Source: Chrysaora quinquecirrha (lineage: Eukaryota > Cnidaria > Scyphozoa > Semaeostomeae > Pelagiidae). From it: a stretch of 64,000 nucleotides of DNA. The translations under genes and the position numbers were made by a program. Where the stretch lies: positions 2,999,312-3,063,311 of the forward strand of contig JACTAT010000059.1 in assembly GCA_014526335.1 (NCBI GenBank). The letters run 5' to 3'. This document shows positions 11,101 through 23,524 of this stretch, piece by piece. The notes beneath the pieces were generated by a model. It was given only the letters and a program-made list of their open reading frames with translations. It was not told the DNA's origin and searched no databases. Each line of letters starts with the position of its first letter. Position 1 is the stretch's first letter.

Positions 11101-14100
11101 TCACTGGTCCATTCGCATCTAAAACGAAATGAAGAAATGTTTGAATCTCTCTAAAGAGAATTATCTTAGGTATCCTCTTTGCTGTGTTATATGTTGTTAT
11201 AACACGTATAACAACATATAGTACGCAGTACGCAGAAAGGGTTCCCTAACTTCTCGCTTGCTTGGTTACTATTAAGGTGTTCTACACGGCAGCAATTACG
11301 ATAAATAGACAACACGTCCACTTTTTGTACAAGAACCATTTCGTACGAAAATGGCAAGGATTTTGAGCAAAATTCAAGAACAGGCTAAGTACAATAAGAG
11401 GCTGCCCTCAACAAAAACTCAAAGAAATTGGGCAGAATGTAAAAGAAAGATCACTTGTAAGGGTTCTCCGTCGGTCAGTGTCGAACAAGGGCGAAACATC
11501 CGTCCATTAATTGTCCAAGCTGTCTGAGTTCTGCTCGGTTCAGGCAGCGTCTCCTGTGGCTGTAGAGACCGATGAAAGAGAGGTGACCACTAAGAGTATT
11601 CAACCGAATGAAAAAGCAAAAAGGCAAAGAAGTAAGCAAGCAAGTTATTTCTCTACTGATTTTTGAGCACGGGTTAGTAAAGATGAACAAAAAATAAGAA
11701 AAAAAGGTCGAAGAAAAGAATAGCAAGCCTCATCGAATTTTACTCGTTCTTATAAAAAAAGAGTGCAAAGCCAAAAGCAACACTGACACTACTGGTGAGC
11801 GTTGGTCACGGTTTAATCTGAAGTCACAGGGTATGATCGTCCAAAGCATCTTCATACAAAGAGCAAGGGTTCTAATTTTGGTACCTAGCGGCTTCCCACT
11901 AATTAGCTCAAACCAAACAAAAGGTAGTCAAAATGTTACCTCCGAAATCAATATTCGCTTCTGGTCTTGTTCCCAGTTCAGTTTCAATTCCTTGTAAAGA
12001 AAATAAAATATTTAAAGCAGTTTCAAATAAGTTGAAATTTTCACGTATAAAGTATTGCTGGAAAAGTATCGGAACTAGATTCCGCCCGGGAACTAGGTTC
12101 CAAGAAAATGTCAAAACCTAGCAGAACTTTCGCAGAAAACAAGGTCAAAATACAAAAATTTTTCTTGAAAAATAAATAAATTGCTCCGTGTCCTTGACGT
12201 GCCTTGACTTGAGGTTTAAGGCTAAGGATGAATGAACTGGAGAACTCCCAGAAAGCTCTTGTCAAACGAGCAAATATTGTTTGCCAAACTTCAGAGATTT
12301 GCATGCAAAGCCGAACTATTCCGACTCGTCCTACTTTTTCCAACAAATTACTTGAAAAAACCAACCTCACATGCAAGGCAGGCAGTGTCTGCTCGTTTAG
12401 CGAGGGAGTAAGTTGCATTATATAGATACAAGCAAGTAAAATTCAAGATACCTGTTTTAGAATGAGATGCACAAGTTTTACAAGTCTTTGCACAAGCTCC
12501 ATTCATAAACGCAGATACAAATGGGCATATGCCAGCATCTTTGAATCTTTTACACCCATCAATAGTATCAGCACAACCATTACTTGCCTTTGCAACACTA
12601 TTTCTCATCGATTTCAGCTTTTCTTCCATTGTATTGATAGGTGCTGTCATATTAGCTGTAGTTGCATTTGATGTTTTATTCTTTATTGAAAGTGCTCCTG
12701 TGAGCTGTTCTGTGATTGCCTTTGCCTGTTCACTTGTGATGTTCCCTGCCAACATTGAGTTATCCAAGACTTCTTTAATTGCACTTCTCAAGCTTGTCAA
12801 GTCGTTTGCAACTGTGAAAAACAGAACACGTTTTTTTTAATTGGGTGATCTTAGCGAAAGGTTGCAAGGGTGAGAACAAATCCCAGCCTAGGAAGGAAGA
12901 TAGATAAATGAAGTAGAGAAAGATCTTCTTTGAAGAATCGAAAAATCGACCCCTTGTTAATGTAACAATTCAGCATAATCAACATACTCGAATCACAATT
13001 AAAACCCCTTTACTGTGTAGTTACACTAACTAGCAAATAAACTATTCTCGTTTAAAATTTTCCGACCCCCTTCCCATTGTAAGAAAACCCTGATTATGAA
13101 TATGCCAAACTGTCTTCAACCTCTCTGATTGTTTCTACACCCTTCTCAATTATCAGGAACTCCAAATTAGTGAATTGATGGCTTTTAAAAATTTGGTAAA
13201 ATGTTAAGCTCCAGGGAAGCAGAACTAGAATAAATTATTCCAGGAACTTGCAGTTCTGTAGAAGAAGAAAGAGCTATGAAGTAAGGTTCAAGAATTGGGA
13301 ACAACAAAACTCGGGAAGGATGGAAGTTGAAGGAGGATCGGTTATTTTTATTGGCCCTAATATCTTTGATCTCGTGAGATCAGTGATCATGATCGTGATT
13401 CGATGAAAGAGTGAGGAAGGTCAGCAGCAATAGAACAACGATGAGATCGTGCTTGGAGATCTTCCTTTAGTGGTTCGACTTGCCCCAATTCTATTTCTCA
13501 ATATCTTCTCCTTAGGTTTTCCATACTTGGAGAGCACAAACGAAGAGAGAGAGCAATATTCCCTGCCAGTATCCCTTGTTCTCTCACAGGATGGGGAGAA
13601 CCCACTTTTATCTAACTCTTTATGATTTTCGATAAATACATGAATTCTCGCATTTATCGAGGTTTCTTGTAAAGGTAGGAAGGCAAAATTATGACAGTTC
13701 TAAATGTCACAGGTAAACAGATGGAACTTACATTTCTCTCTGAGGAATTTGACACTGTCATTTTTCGGTTTGCTTTGGACGTTAACTCGAAGAACAGTAT
13801 TGTGCTGGTTCTTTGGTATAAGCTCTGCGAAGAAGAAGAAAAAAACATAATTCATAGGCACGATTAGAATTTCAAGATTCGGTAAGATTTCAAAGACTAC
13901 ACAACATTTAAAATGGTCTCAACGTAGCAATTTCAAGGAACAAGTAAACATTGTCTCTTTCATATTGGCCAATGAGATTGAGGTAATCGGTGATACTGAG
14001 TTAAGACTCTTGACAAGTAATTGTTTGGCAATTCTATGATAATAGAGCAATTTATCATACACAGGTAATATCGAATACATGAATGTTGAAGGACATGTTA

Positions 14101-17100
14101 AAATGGTTGGTGGTCCTTACAGTAATTTGTTAGCCAAAGTGGGAGAAAATTTCAAATGAAAAGGTATGATTATGCAACAGAGAGTTTGGAGAAACTATGT
14201 CATACTGCAGGACGCACTGAAAATACGTCGTCGGCAAAATAATTTCTCCGATACATAAAATATGGACTCAATAAACAGTGAACTGAATGAATGTTTGTAG
14301 GTTGAGAGATGTACCAGTACGTGACTGAAAACTTGATACGACCAGTGTAGGTTTTGAACCTGCAACCTCTGGCGTACTTAACCTAAGGTATCAAGTTCAA
14401 TACCTGACCTAGCCGTATCAATATTAGATTTTTCAACAAATCCCTGAAGCAAATTAAAGAAACAAACTTTAAGAGGACTAAACAAAGCATATATATACCT
14501 TCAAAATCAGAATTTGCTGTTTTCAGTTTGGCAGTATCGTCGTCATTTTCAGAAGAACTAACAGTGAGCATTCCAGGTTCCTTGGTCTTCTTTTTCTGCT
14601 TTCTCTCCTTGACAGCCTGCTTAGGAAATATGTTGTTCCCGCTGGCACCAGAAAACCCAGACTGTAGAGGCACTGGAAAAGGCAGACCAGGCATCTGCAT
14701 TGGTGCTGGACCATTAAACATCTGTGGCGGGTTCCCTAATGCGTACTGCATTTGAGTATTTGAATTTGGGATGAATCCACTGAAAGGCATAGCCATGGGT
14801 ACAGGCTGTAATGGAACTGGCATTGGCTGAGGGTATCCTTGCTGTATAAATGACCGAAACGCGGGCGCGTTCATATCAGGTGGATGTAGAGAGGCACCGG
14901 TTACTGTCTGATACGGAACATTAGGATAGAAAGACTTCATAATGGTTGGATAGTTACTGAGAGATTTATCAGTCTCCACTAAACGACTTGGGACTCTTGG
15001 TTTGGGCGTGGCGTAATTACTTGCGACCTCCCTTTGAACATCTCTGGACATTGCATCTAGATTCAGTGGTACAAAACACGGCCTAAGCTCTTTTGTGATT
15101 GAAGTATCTGACTGTAATCAGGATGATTAGTAGACATAAGTGACCCAGCTTCTTGTGAGTATGGTGTATAACTTGCGCTGTCAATCATATTCCAAGCATT
15201 AGGGTGTTCCCCTACAAGCTCTGGTGATGTATCCAATTGAATGTTATTTTGCTGTCTGCTGTCATGTCCCAGGCTTCTCGGCCCGATTCCTTCGTTTCCT
15301 GTGAGGTAATCTCGAATATTTCTCGCCTCAGTTAGGAACTTACGATCAATATCGTTTTGTCCGATTCCGAATGAATTAAAAAGCGCGTTTGTTGCGTCGG
15401 CTTTTTCAGGAGGATTGTTCAACAGCTCTTCCGTTGCTTTCCCCGACCGAAAAACGAATTCACAAGCCGATTATCCATAGAATTTGCTTCACTCTCCAGT
15501 GATCTGTCGTAGTTGTGATCGGGCAAGCCGAAGTTATATTCCTGCTCCTCGCTGAACTGATGTCGGTTCTCGATCGGCTCCCACGAGGCGCTTCGTTCAA
15601 AAGCATCTTGAAGTCTAAATGGGCTAGGAGCATCAGTTTCTTCGTCTCGACCAGGGAATAACATCGATCGCTCAGTCTCTTGAATAGGCTCGTAATTTGC
15701 CGGTTCGTAACCTGGTCCGGCTGCCATACCGACCGGCTGAGAACTCGGGATCTCCGACATTTCGTCATTCATGATTTGTGAATCATCGAAAGGGATTCTA
15801 GATGCAGTTCTGAAGCCGTATCGATCTCTCATCGGGATATAAGGCATGCCGATATCAGTTCTCTTACTGCTTCGTTTTTTTGATGGGTGATTTTTTATGT
15901 GGACATTGGATCTCCTGTCTAAAACCACGACTAAATCTTTTTTTCCGTCGTCATCATCATCATCATCATCAAACATTCTTTTCACTCTTGTTATTGGTTT
16001 TGATGAACTGTATCTCCCATCCACAAGATCTGTCAGAGGGACAGAAAATGATAGCAATTAGATATAAGATATTTAGCTTTTTTAAATAGCTTTGTAGCTT
16101 TGTACCACGGAACCCGCTACCAGTAGCACCAAATTAGCCTTTCTTTAAATCTAGATAAAAGCTTGCATAAAGCGAGCTTCAATAAAAAAGCCTTTAGAGA
16201 AGCAATCCGAGGCGATCCACTCCATGAAAATCTCCTACAATCTTGATGGGATTCCTATTATTTTCACAGAAATTCTTTAAGTAATCCTTCTGCTAAGACG
16301 AAAAACTTTTACATTTTTTTGAAAAGTGAAATGTCCCATGCCTTAATGTTATTTCTAGCTCTACACTGTTCTATTTGCTTATCTGTGTAAGTAAAAGGCA
16401 ATAGACACAAACTGAAACAAAAGCTGAAATTAACCTGTTGTCCTTCTGTATCCCCAGTTTCTTTTAATTTCATGTCCTGTGGTCCATTGCCATTTGGATG
16501 CTCTGGTAATGATTTCAGGGGGCCAACGAGAATTTCTTGTGAATGATTGCACCTTGCGAATTCTGGATAAAATAAAGAATGAAAAATATTAGAGTCCTTC
16601 GGTTATCAAAGCAACATAGTGGATCCTCGTTTCATGGAAAACAATGATCATTGCAAACAGCTATTTATTTGAAAATTGCAGAAACGTTTTGCAACTAAAG
16701 CGCCTTCGTTTGACACTCTTCAGAAGAAGAGACGTCAGAAATAGACTGAAAAAACTGGATCCCAGATATTGATCGACAAGGAAATTGCCATTACAATAAG
16801 TTGAGGTAAAACATAAATCCACGCTGATCGAAATTAAGATGATTTGTCCTAATCCAATACTGATCATAGGTTCTCATATTTGCAAACGTATTAGCTGACT
16901 TTCCACTCTGGCCTGTCACCCTGTCGTAATCTTCCTTTTGGAAGGAGTATCTGGTAGATGTAGATGAAGATTGATAAAGAGGAACGTATGTTGCAAATTA
17001 GTCCAATTATGTTCGTGTACTATTCAAAGACTATGCAGCTGTATGCAGTAACAGCTACCTATTTATTCAACCGTAAGGAAGCAAAGCAAAACGCAGTAAG

Positions 17101-18748
17101 AAAACTAAATTTCACAACTCACCTTCAAGATCGAAATCTGCATTATCAACTGAGGCAATTTGTTTGCATTTTGAAAAATTCGTTGCAGGCTCTTCATTGA
17201 ATGAGTCCATTGCTTTCTCAGAAGCATCGGGCAAACGCCAGACCACTTCTGGCTGGCTGACATCCGTTTGAACTGCTTCTGGTTGGCTTGAATCCATTTG
17301 ACCAGTATACAAGTTAACTACATTCTGATTGGGACTATTACGTAAGACATTAGCCGTGTTTTGAGCTGTCTGATTGCAGTTTCCTCCCGATACAGTGCCA
17401 TTGCATGTTGAATTCAATTTGTCAGCATTTGGTGGATGCTTGGCACCGGCAAGTGCATCTGCTTGAACTATTGCGAGTGGTATTGCTTGACGATCACCCT
17501 TAGGTACTACAAACAGGAAAGCAAACAAGTATCAAGTAGTATCATAACATCATTTAGGTTGCATCAATTCTAAACAGGCTAAATTCTGAAAAAAATTTCC
17601 CATCAAAAGCAGAAATGTAAAAGGGATAGGTTTGACAGCTTCGAATATGTTTGAGCAAGTTTCGAATGGATCATTCCGAAAGCGAAAATGAAATCTTACA
17701 ACACATTCAAACGAGGTCTTATGAAATCTTACGAAGTCCTATAACCAGCCAAACCTTCTTAGTCTTACAAATTCTTCTAAGTTTTACAAGCCTTAAGAAG
17801 TGTTATGAAGTCCTGCAAAATCTTCAAGGCTTACGAAACCTTCCAAGTCTTAAGAAACCTCTTAAGTCTTACAATTCTTTCTTCGTCTTACAAGACCTTT
17901 CAATTATTACAAAGACTTTAAGTCCAACGAAATCTTACGAAGCCCTATGAAGTTTTACCAAACCTTTTAAGTCTGACAAACCTAAGTCTTAAGAAATCTT
18001 ATGAAATCTTACGAAGTTCAACGAAGTCAAACGAAGTGAAAAACCTAAGTCTTAAGAAATCTTACGAAATCTTACGAAGCCCTATGAAGTTTTACCAAAC
18101 ATTTTAAGTCTGACAAACCTAAGTCTTAAGAAATCTTACGAAATCTTACGGAGATCAACAAAGTCAAACGAAGTGAAAAACCTAAGTCTTAAGAAATCTT
18201 ACGAAATCTTACGAAGCCCTATGAAGTTTTACCAAACCTTTTAAGTCTGACAAACCTAAGTCTTAAGAAATCTTACGTAATCTTACGGAGTTCAACGAAG
18301 TCAAACGAAGTGAAGAACCTAAGTCTTAAGAAATCTTACGAAATCTTACGAAGTTCAACGAAGTCAAACGAAGTGAAAAACCTAAGTCTTATGAAGAGTG
18401 TACATAAAATTATGCCAAAATTAAACACTATAAATTTAAGTTCATTAAGTGCTACAAAGCCTTACAAAATCTTCTGAAGTTTAGAATAGAAGGCCCAGAA
18501 GGCATTCAATACCAACCAGACCTACCGTTTTTGGAATTCTCATACAATTCAAACGCAAATAATGACGCTAATAAAGGTCACTAATAACTAATTCTGACAC
18601 CAAACAAACTAAGGAGGTTTATTAAAACAGGGTATATAATCTGGTTGCAAGAGTATTGTATTTTACCTTGTTCGCATTTGACGGAGGATAAAAGTACCAA
18701 AGGAAGAACAATGACCAAGATGCATTGCAGGTAAAAAGAACTCAACAT
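8139..18748 (-). CDS. Large secreted mosaic protein: acidic, Met/Pro-rich, ShKT and two LamG domains
   Basis: Model, right to left: 18748-18667, 17506-17123, 16029-14499, 13824-13732, 12811-12452, 11990-11940, 11118-10990, 10545-10306, 9597-9301, 8815-8139 (stop). Every intron joins in phase 1, the pattern of shuffled extracellular modules. Exon 1 is a signal peptide (MLSSFYLQCILVIVLPLVLL, then SSVKCEQ). Exon 3 has a D8 run after RVKRMF (possible furin site) and then a Met/Pro/Gln-rich part (QPMPVPLQPVPMAMPF). Exon 5 carries a six-Cys ShKT-type domain (CADTIDGC...CAKTCKTC). Exons 7-9, then 9-10, encode two LamG/concanavalin-like domains (DAVTLAMWVKV..WTHVAGTYD..YVDEIYIFNRAL; VSIAVWVSM..WTHIIVTYS..YMDEFIMYNWAI). 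About 1,280 aa. Exon 3 has two frame breaks, each restored by one added base (near 15440 and 15100). An extracellular-matrix or biomineral-associated role is an inference from composition only. Confidence 0.78.
8870..9005 (-). mobile_element. tRNA-derived SINE, copy 1
   Basis: Read on the minus strand it has the order GAGAGCCTTGGGCTGTATGA, TTACTCGGCGATTTCA, an A-box-like TAGCTCGGTGG, a B-box-like GGGTTCAAATCCC, then TTGTGGTATGCCAC. The same order recurs at 40466-40603 and 53347-53492. The A and B boxes indicate a tRNA-derived polymerase III promoter. It sits just upstream of the last exon's acceptor in the secreted gene. Confidence 0.75.
9068..9250. mobile_element. MITE-like inverted repeat (GATCAAACATTG family)
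   Basis: Ends in GATCAAACATTGTTC on the left and ACAATGTTTGATC on the right as inverted repeats. Internal AAGCAATACTGCTTGTCAAGCAAT-type segments are also self-complementary. The related sequence at 38795-39125 shares the GATCAAACATTG and TTGCTTGTCAA blocks. No coding capacity. Confidence 0.55.
10586..10836. mobile_element. Complete 251-bp MITE, TA-flanked, AATAAGCAACTGG termini
   Basis: Left end TACACTTTTTTTAATAAGCAACTGG and right end CCAGTTGCTTATTAAAAAAGGTGTA are inverted repeats of ~24 bp, with TA at each outer edge as in Tc1/mariner-type insertions. The interior holds a GGGGGTACC block. Partial relatives are the left end at 41452-41548 and the right end at 60458-60599. It lies in an intron of the secreted gene. 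Confidence 0.75.
16435..16562 (-). CDS. Possible frame-shifting cassette exon
   Basis: A segment with a good acceptor (TTTATCCAG) and donor (CAACAG|GTTAAT) inside the intron between 17123 and 16029. It is 128 nt long. Entering in phase 1 gives a clean open frame (EFARCNHSQEILVGPLKSLP...), but it exits in phase 0, so inclusion puts the next exon out of frame with an early stop. Direct joining of 17123 to 16029 keeps frame. It may be a regulated poison exon, a constitutive exon carrying one more missing base (there is a G5 run at 16518-16522), or not an exon. Confidence 0.35.
17680..18400. repeat. Intronic higher-order minisatellite, 63+74 bp alternating units
   Basis: The phrase CCTAAGTCTTAAGAAATCTT recurs at 17981, 18044, 18118, 18181, 18255, 18318 and 18381. 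Spacings are 63, 74, 63, 74, 63, 63 bp. Two unit types alternate (one with CCCTATGAAGTTTTACC, one with TTCAACGAAGTCAAACGAAG), giving a 137-bp higher-order period. The part left of 17980 is a more diverged AAATCTTACGA/AAGTCTTA array. All lies in intron 1 of the secreted gene. Confidence 0.85.
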
Positions 18749-21700
18749 CCTGATGAAAGAAATATAGTAGCTTAGAGGCTACACTGACATAATGGATTAA
18801 GGAAAGATGATCATTAAACAAATTAATAATACTAAACATTCATCACTGGTGCTCAGTACCACCCTGTAAGGAAGGCTGGGAAGGGGGCTCAGGGGAGTTC
18901 AATCCCCTTGTTAAAATTAAGACGATTTTGAGGGGCCCAGCCCCCAGCGTTTCTCACAACTGAGCCTCCCATATTAACCCTTAAGGTCGGCACTCCCTAC
19001 AACACTGAGTTGTGATTTTTCAGCTAGAGACCCTTGGTGGGTAAAAGAATAAATAGGACCTACACTCTGGGCAACAAACAACTTGTACACCTTTAAGGGG
19101 AGCATAATCGGTCAGTCGAAAAAAGCTTTTAGTAATGTCCAAAGATGTCTTCCCTTTTTATTGCAATAATGAAATTTGATATCTTATTTAAAAGACTGTG
19201 ACAATATTTTAGTTTCAATGCTGCAGCTGCTTGTTTATTTTTCATATGTTAGAGGGTACAACAATCAGTTACGTGAAGGCAAAACTTCTGCATATTAAGA
19301 TACTATGGGTTGTGGCTGTCGGTCAAAACACATCTCGAAATTATGTAGATTTAGCTTGCAGATATACACTGGAAATGATCAAAACAATGGAAAGGGCGAG
19401 CGTATATCGCAAAAGATCAACACTAAGCTGCCTTTCCGATGCTCAGGCGAACCTACATAGCAGTTAAAGGTTAGGCAAAGGGCTAGGGTTCATCTTCCTT
19501 TGTTCATATATTACAGTTGATTTGTTCAAATGGAATTTGATTTTGAAAAAATTAATTTCTTTCTTTCTTAATTAACCTGATGCAACGATCGGTAACAATT
19601 GCTTCTATGCTCTACTGAACAATTCATTCGCTTGCATATATCCAACACAAAAATCATACATAAGAAAAACATGGTTAACAAAATAATAAATACAGCAAAA
19701 TTTACCTTTTATTTGCTTATTTCTGACGCATATTCATTATTATTTCAGCAATAGCTGGAGAAGAAACAAAAAATTACAATTAATTTCCCGCAGAGTTTTG
19801 CTATAGTGATGCGAGAGAGTGCGGGTCAAGTTGCGATTGCACGCATGAACACGCATGACTTGACGAGAAAAATACGAGCACCAGTCACACTAAGCATTGT
19901 CTCGCCCTTGTTCTTAATTGCTAAAATTGGTTTACATTCGGCTTTTGGTCATTTACTATGTACAACAACGGCTAGTCAACTATGCAAATGAGGGCAGGTA
20001 ACGAGACGACGCCTTCTATGGGATACCTGTGTTTACCACACCTATGCATGATGATAAGTCATTAGCTCAGCAGCGTCACAAAATCATTGGTATGGCTATC
20101 TAATGGAAAAAAAGTTTGATACTATAATAAGAGTACAGCCCCCTCCCTTAACTATGTAGTAGAATATGCTACAAGGCATTAAGAACAACTTATTACAGAG
20201 AGACAGAGGTATAAAGAAAGTTCAAATCGTAAAGAAATGTCATAAGGTGCAAGATAACATACATAATGAGAACATGAAGTATTCTATTGCGAAGTATTCT
20301 ATATAATAAGATCACAGTCCCCCCAAACTGTATAGTAGAATATGCTGCGAGGCAGCAAGAAAAACTCATTACAGAGAGACAGAGATATAAAGAACGTTCG
20401 AATCGTACAGGTCATACGATGCAAGATAACTTACATAATGATAACATGAAGTATTCTATTGTGTTGAAGCTGTTACAACTACTACAACTACGATCCTCCC
20501 TTTACAGAAGCACTGCCCTTGTTTTCCTTTGCTACAGGAAACAAAGAAGGATTAAAAGCTCAGTTTCTCTATAACAGTACTATATCAGCCGTTCCACCTA
20601 CATTTCCTCAAAATCATCTTGTACTGCTAGAACCCTACCCGAACCGTATTATGGAAGAAATTTCAGGAAGGACCATTATTTTCTAAATTTGCCTGTCCAT
20701 CGCTTTCTTCACGTTGAATATATTATTCGAGTTTCTCATTTCAAAATTACGGCCCCATATTACAAGTGACGAGTTCAGCTTTTCCGGCAATACGATGATT
20801 TTCATGCAGAAGAGTTTTAATGCCATGAACTGCAACATGAATCGCAATTCACAATAACATAAACGATTCTTGATTAAGAAAGAGAAAGCGAAACGATGTT
20901 GGACAATTTACCTTATCCAGACAGTTGCAGGATCTACAGTATTATTAAAGTTAAATTGTCTTCTGATTGCAACTGAAGCCTTCTATTGTCCAACTCCATG
21001 CATTTGTTGGTGCTCTATCGCCAGTGCAAGCTTCCATCGCAGGGTAGCTTTCGAGAATGACGACGATTAGCTTTTCATGCTGGACAACTATGTCTGGAGA
21101 GCAACGCCTGAACTCTATAAGAAACTGAATAACAATTAAAAAAAGATTTTGACAAGTTTACTATCGCATGGTAAGATTATCGCACAACTGCATAAGACGA
21201 CCATTCTGAATAATCATCTTTAAGAAAAGGGACATGGTCGCTGGATCGTAGAAATCGTGAAAGTTGAATCAATCAATCACCATAATCGTGAATCAATTAA
21301 TACTGTCAAGATTCGCCAACTAAGATCATTCGACAGTGAATATTGCGATTACAGTGATTGTTCTCACCAGGTAATTCATGCATTCATGATGATTAGGCGA
21401 TAAGGGGATTAACAATCATGCAATAACCATGCGATCACCATGGTCTTATGGGTTTGAGGCTTAAGACAGGCAAAACACAGTACAAAACGCCCAAATTTCA
21501 CACTTGCGAAACAAAGATCTAAAAAATTTACAAATACGTGTTCATACATTTAACTTAAAAATTGCAAACAATACATATTCATATATTGATACCTGAGTCC
21601 ATTTGATTACAGTATAGCTAATAACACAAAAATTTCGCAGTTGCAGAGGATCCAAGGCAGTAGGGTTGTTAACGAATGAAAGCAACTAAATGTTAGACCG

Positions 21701-23524
21701 TAGCAATTAAGAGGTAGATGTTGGTGTAGATTATGTTTATTTCGGGACCAGCCCTTTGTAAGGTACTTTCCGTGAGTAAACCCTTGCATAAATTCATTGT
21801 GATAAAATTTCCACCAACAGTGCCTTGCATTGCCACTGCCACTGCCTATTTCATTAACTCACGGTAAATAAAAAATAACCCAGCTTTACCCAAGTTTTAC
21901 TTCATAATGAGGGAACGTATATCATTCACAACGGGACACACTAAGATATACTATTTTTTAAAGGTCCGGAAAATCTGCCCTGAGCCTCGATGTTCTTATC
22001 TTTAATACCAAATTCAGCTCCAAAATGTTCTTACTTTCTTCTTATTTTGTAATCTCGACCATATTTTTCTAAAATCATTTTTTATAATCTCAGCTTCACA
22101 TTGTTCTTACTATTCTTATTTTTCAGCAAATGTCAGTCCCCGTGCCCGTATGAAATTGTTCTTATAAAATTGTATCAAATGTTTCAAAATTGGATATTAT
22201 AAAACGATTTGCCTACTCCGGTTAGCCGATCGAGCTACACAGGCACAAGGTTCACTGTAACTTGAGTATCCTTGTCAATAAAGTTCCTTCCTTGACTCAA
22301 CTAAAAATGTTAACCTATAGTAGACACAACAAGTGTTATCTCTAGTTTAATACCAATTACCTTTCATGTCTTTATTAGCATTATCATTATCTACCTTATG
22401 TGCTAAATAATTTAAAATTCAAGAAAAGTTTTCCACTATTAACAATACTGACTTCGTTAAGCATTCTGCTTAAGGTCACTGCTTAAGACATAGTTAATAC
22501 TTGTTCACTCGTAAATTAAGATAAAGACGTTATCTTACGGTCTAGTTTAATTAAATTAACATTAGAAACACCATTGCTTTAAAATGTTTAAATGAAACCA
22601 CCACGGCTTTGAGAGTTCGTACAAGTACAAGGATAACTAACCTAAAAAGATGCCCTGAAAGCCACGAAATTGTAATTGTACCTACCTAACAATACAAGTC
22701 ATGCCCTGTTTGAGTATCAGGCGCAAACACTCTCGATACCCCCTTACCAAAGAATTTGAAACAGACTTAAGTAGAAAAGTGATCCACAGATTTTCATTGC
22801 AACATGCCCCTGGTCTACCAGCAAAATTTGAATACGGCTCTTCAAATAAGATAACTAATAGGCCAACAAGAAGCCTAAAACTGCATTCATTATCTGCCGA
22901 CCAAGTCATATTCCCCACGCCTTCTACTCTCCACGTAGCAACTATAAAAGGTTAATTTAATGATGCACAAGCTACTGCTGCCATACTTTTACGTTCGTGT
23001 TAATACTTATTAAGCCTAAAAATGCAGTGTGCCAAAATTGTGTATTGCTTTGACAATTTTTGCTCTTGGTAGAGCATCATTACGGAATACAGCTAAAGGG
23101 AGAGTGAGAGAGTGAGGCTATTCCTTCAGAAAAGCCAGTTGCAACTATATCAATAAACTCTGACGAGTCATCTGGTTAAAGGCATTGATGGGAATACTAA
23201 TTTGTTATCCCTTTATACATTTGATAATGTTTTTGGATCTAATGCGTTCAAGTATCTTTGATCCATACAAAGCCTATGTACACGCAAAAGATATTTAGAG
23301 GCTTTTTGTCTTGTAGAAATATGTAAAATTACAGTTAGCAACCTTCCTATTAAAAGTGCCCAATGACTGCCCTTTTATTGTATACGAAAACGTTTATATT
23401 TAGTAGTTGCTCAACACCCTTACCTTCTAAGGCCATCTTTGGTAAGTACAACGAAAGGCATTAAGTCTATAAATTACCACTAGAAAAACATCTAAATACA
23501 AAAAGAAAAATGTTCAAAAATCTC
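18749..23524. other. 4.8-kb intergenic region
   Basis: Lies between the secreted gene's start codon (18748) and the REEP stop codon (23525), so it must hold the promoter of the first and the 3' UTR of the second. An AATAAA on the minus strand at 23379-23374, ~145 bp beyond the REEP stop, is a candidate polyadenylation signal. A tandem duplication at 20119-20470 is listed separately. Small ORFs here show no domain, no splice context and no codon pattern I trust. Confidence 0.5.
20119..20470. repeat. Diverged tandem duplication, 176-bp period
   Basis: Two copies begin near 20119 and 20295. Matching blocks are TAGTAGAATATGCT at 20157 and 20333, ACAGAGAGACAGAG and AAAGAA-GTTC-AATCGTA, ending in AACATGAAGTATTCTATTG. 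The copies differ at roughly one base in eight and by indels. No coding meaning. Confidence 0.65.

Noticed and set aside
12452..12811. ShKT domain as evidence of a venom toxin gene
   Set aside because: The six-Cys domain is one exon of a ~1,280-residue secreted mosaic protein with LamG domains. ShKT modules are common in non-toxin extracellular proteins and no stand-alone toxin precursor is present.
14330..14400. tRNA-like GGTTGCAGGTTCAAAACC (minus strand) as another SINE or tRNA
   Set aside because: Only a B-box-like core is recognisable. No A box, acceptor pairing or second copy was found in the window.
18850..19000. G/C-rich segment with AGGGGGCTCAGGGGAG and GGGGCCCAGCCCCC as a regulatory hairpin or MITE
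   Set aside because: The two halves are only weakly complementary and no second copy or target duplication was seen.
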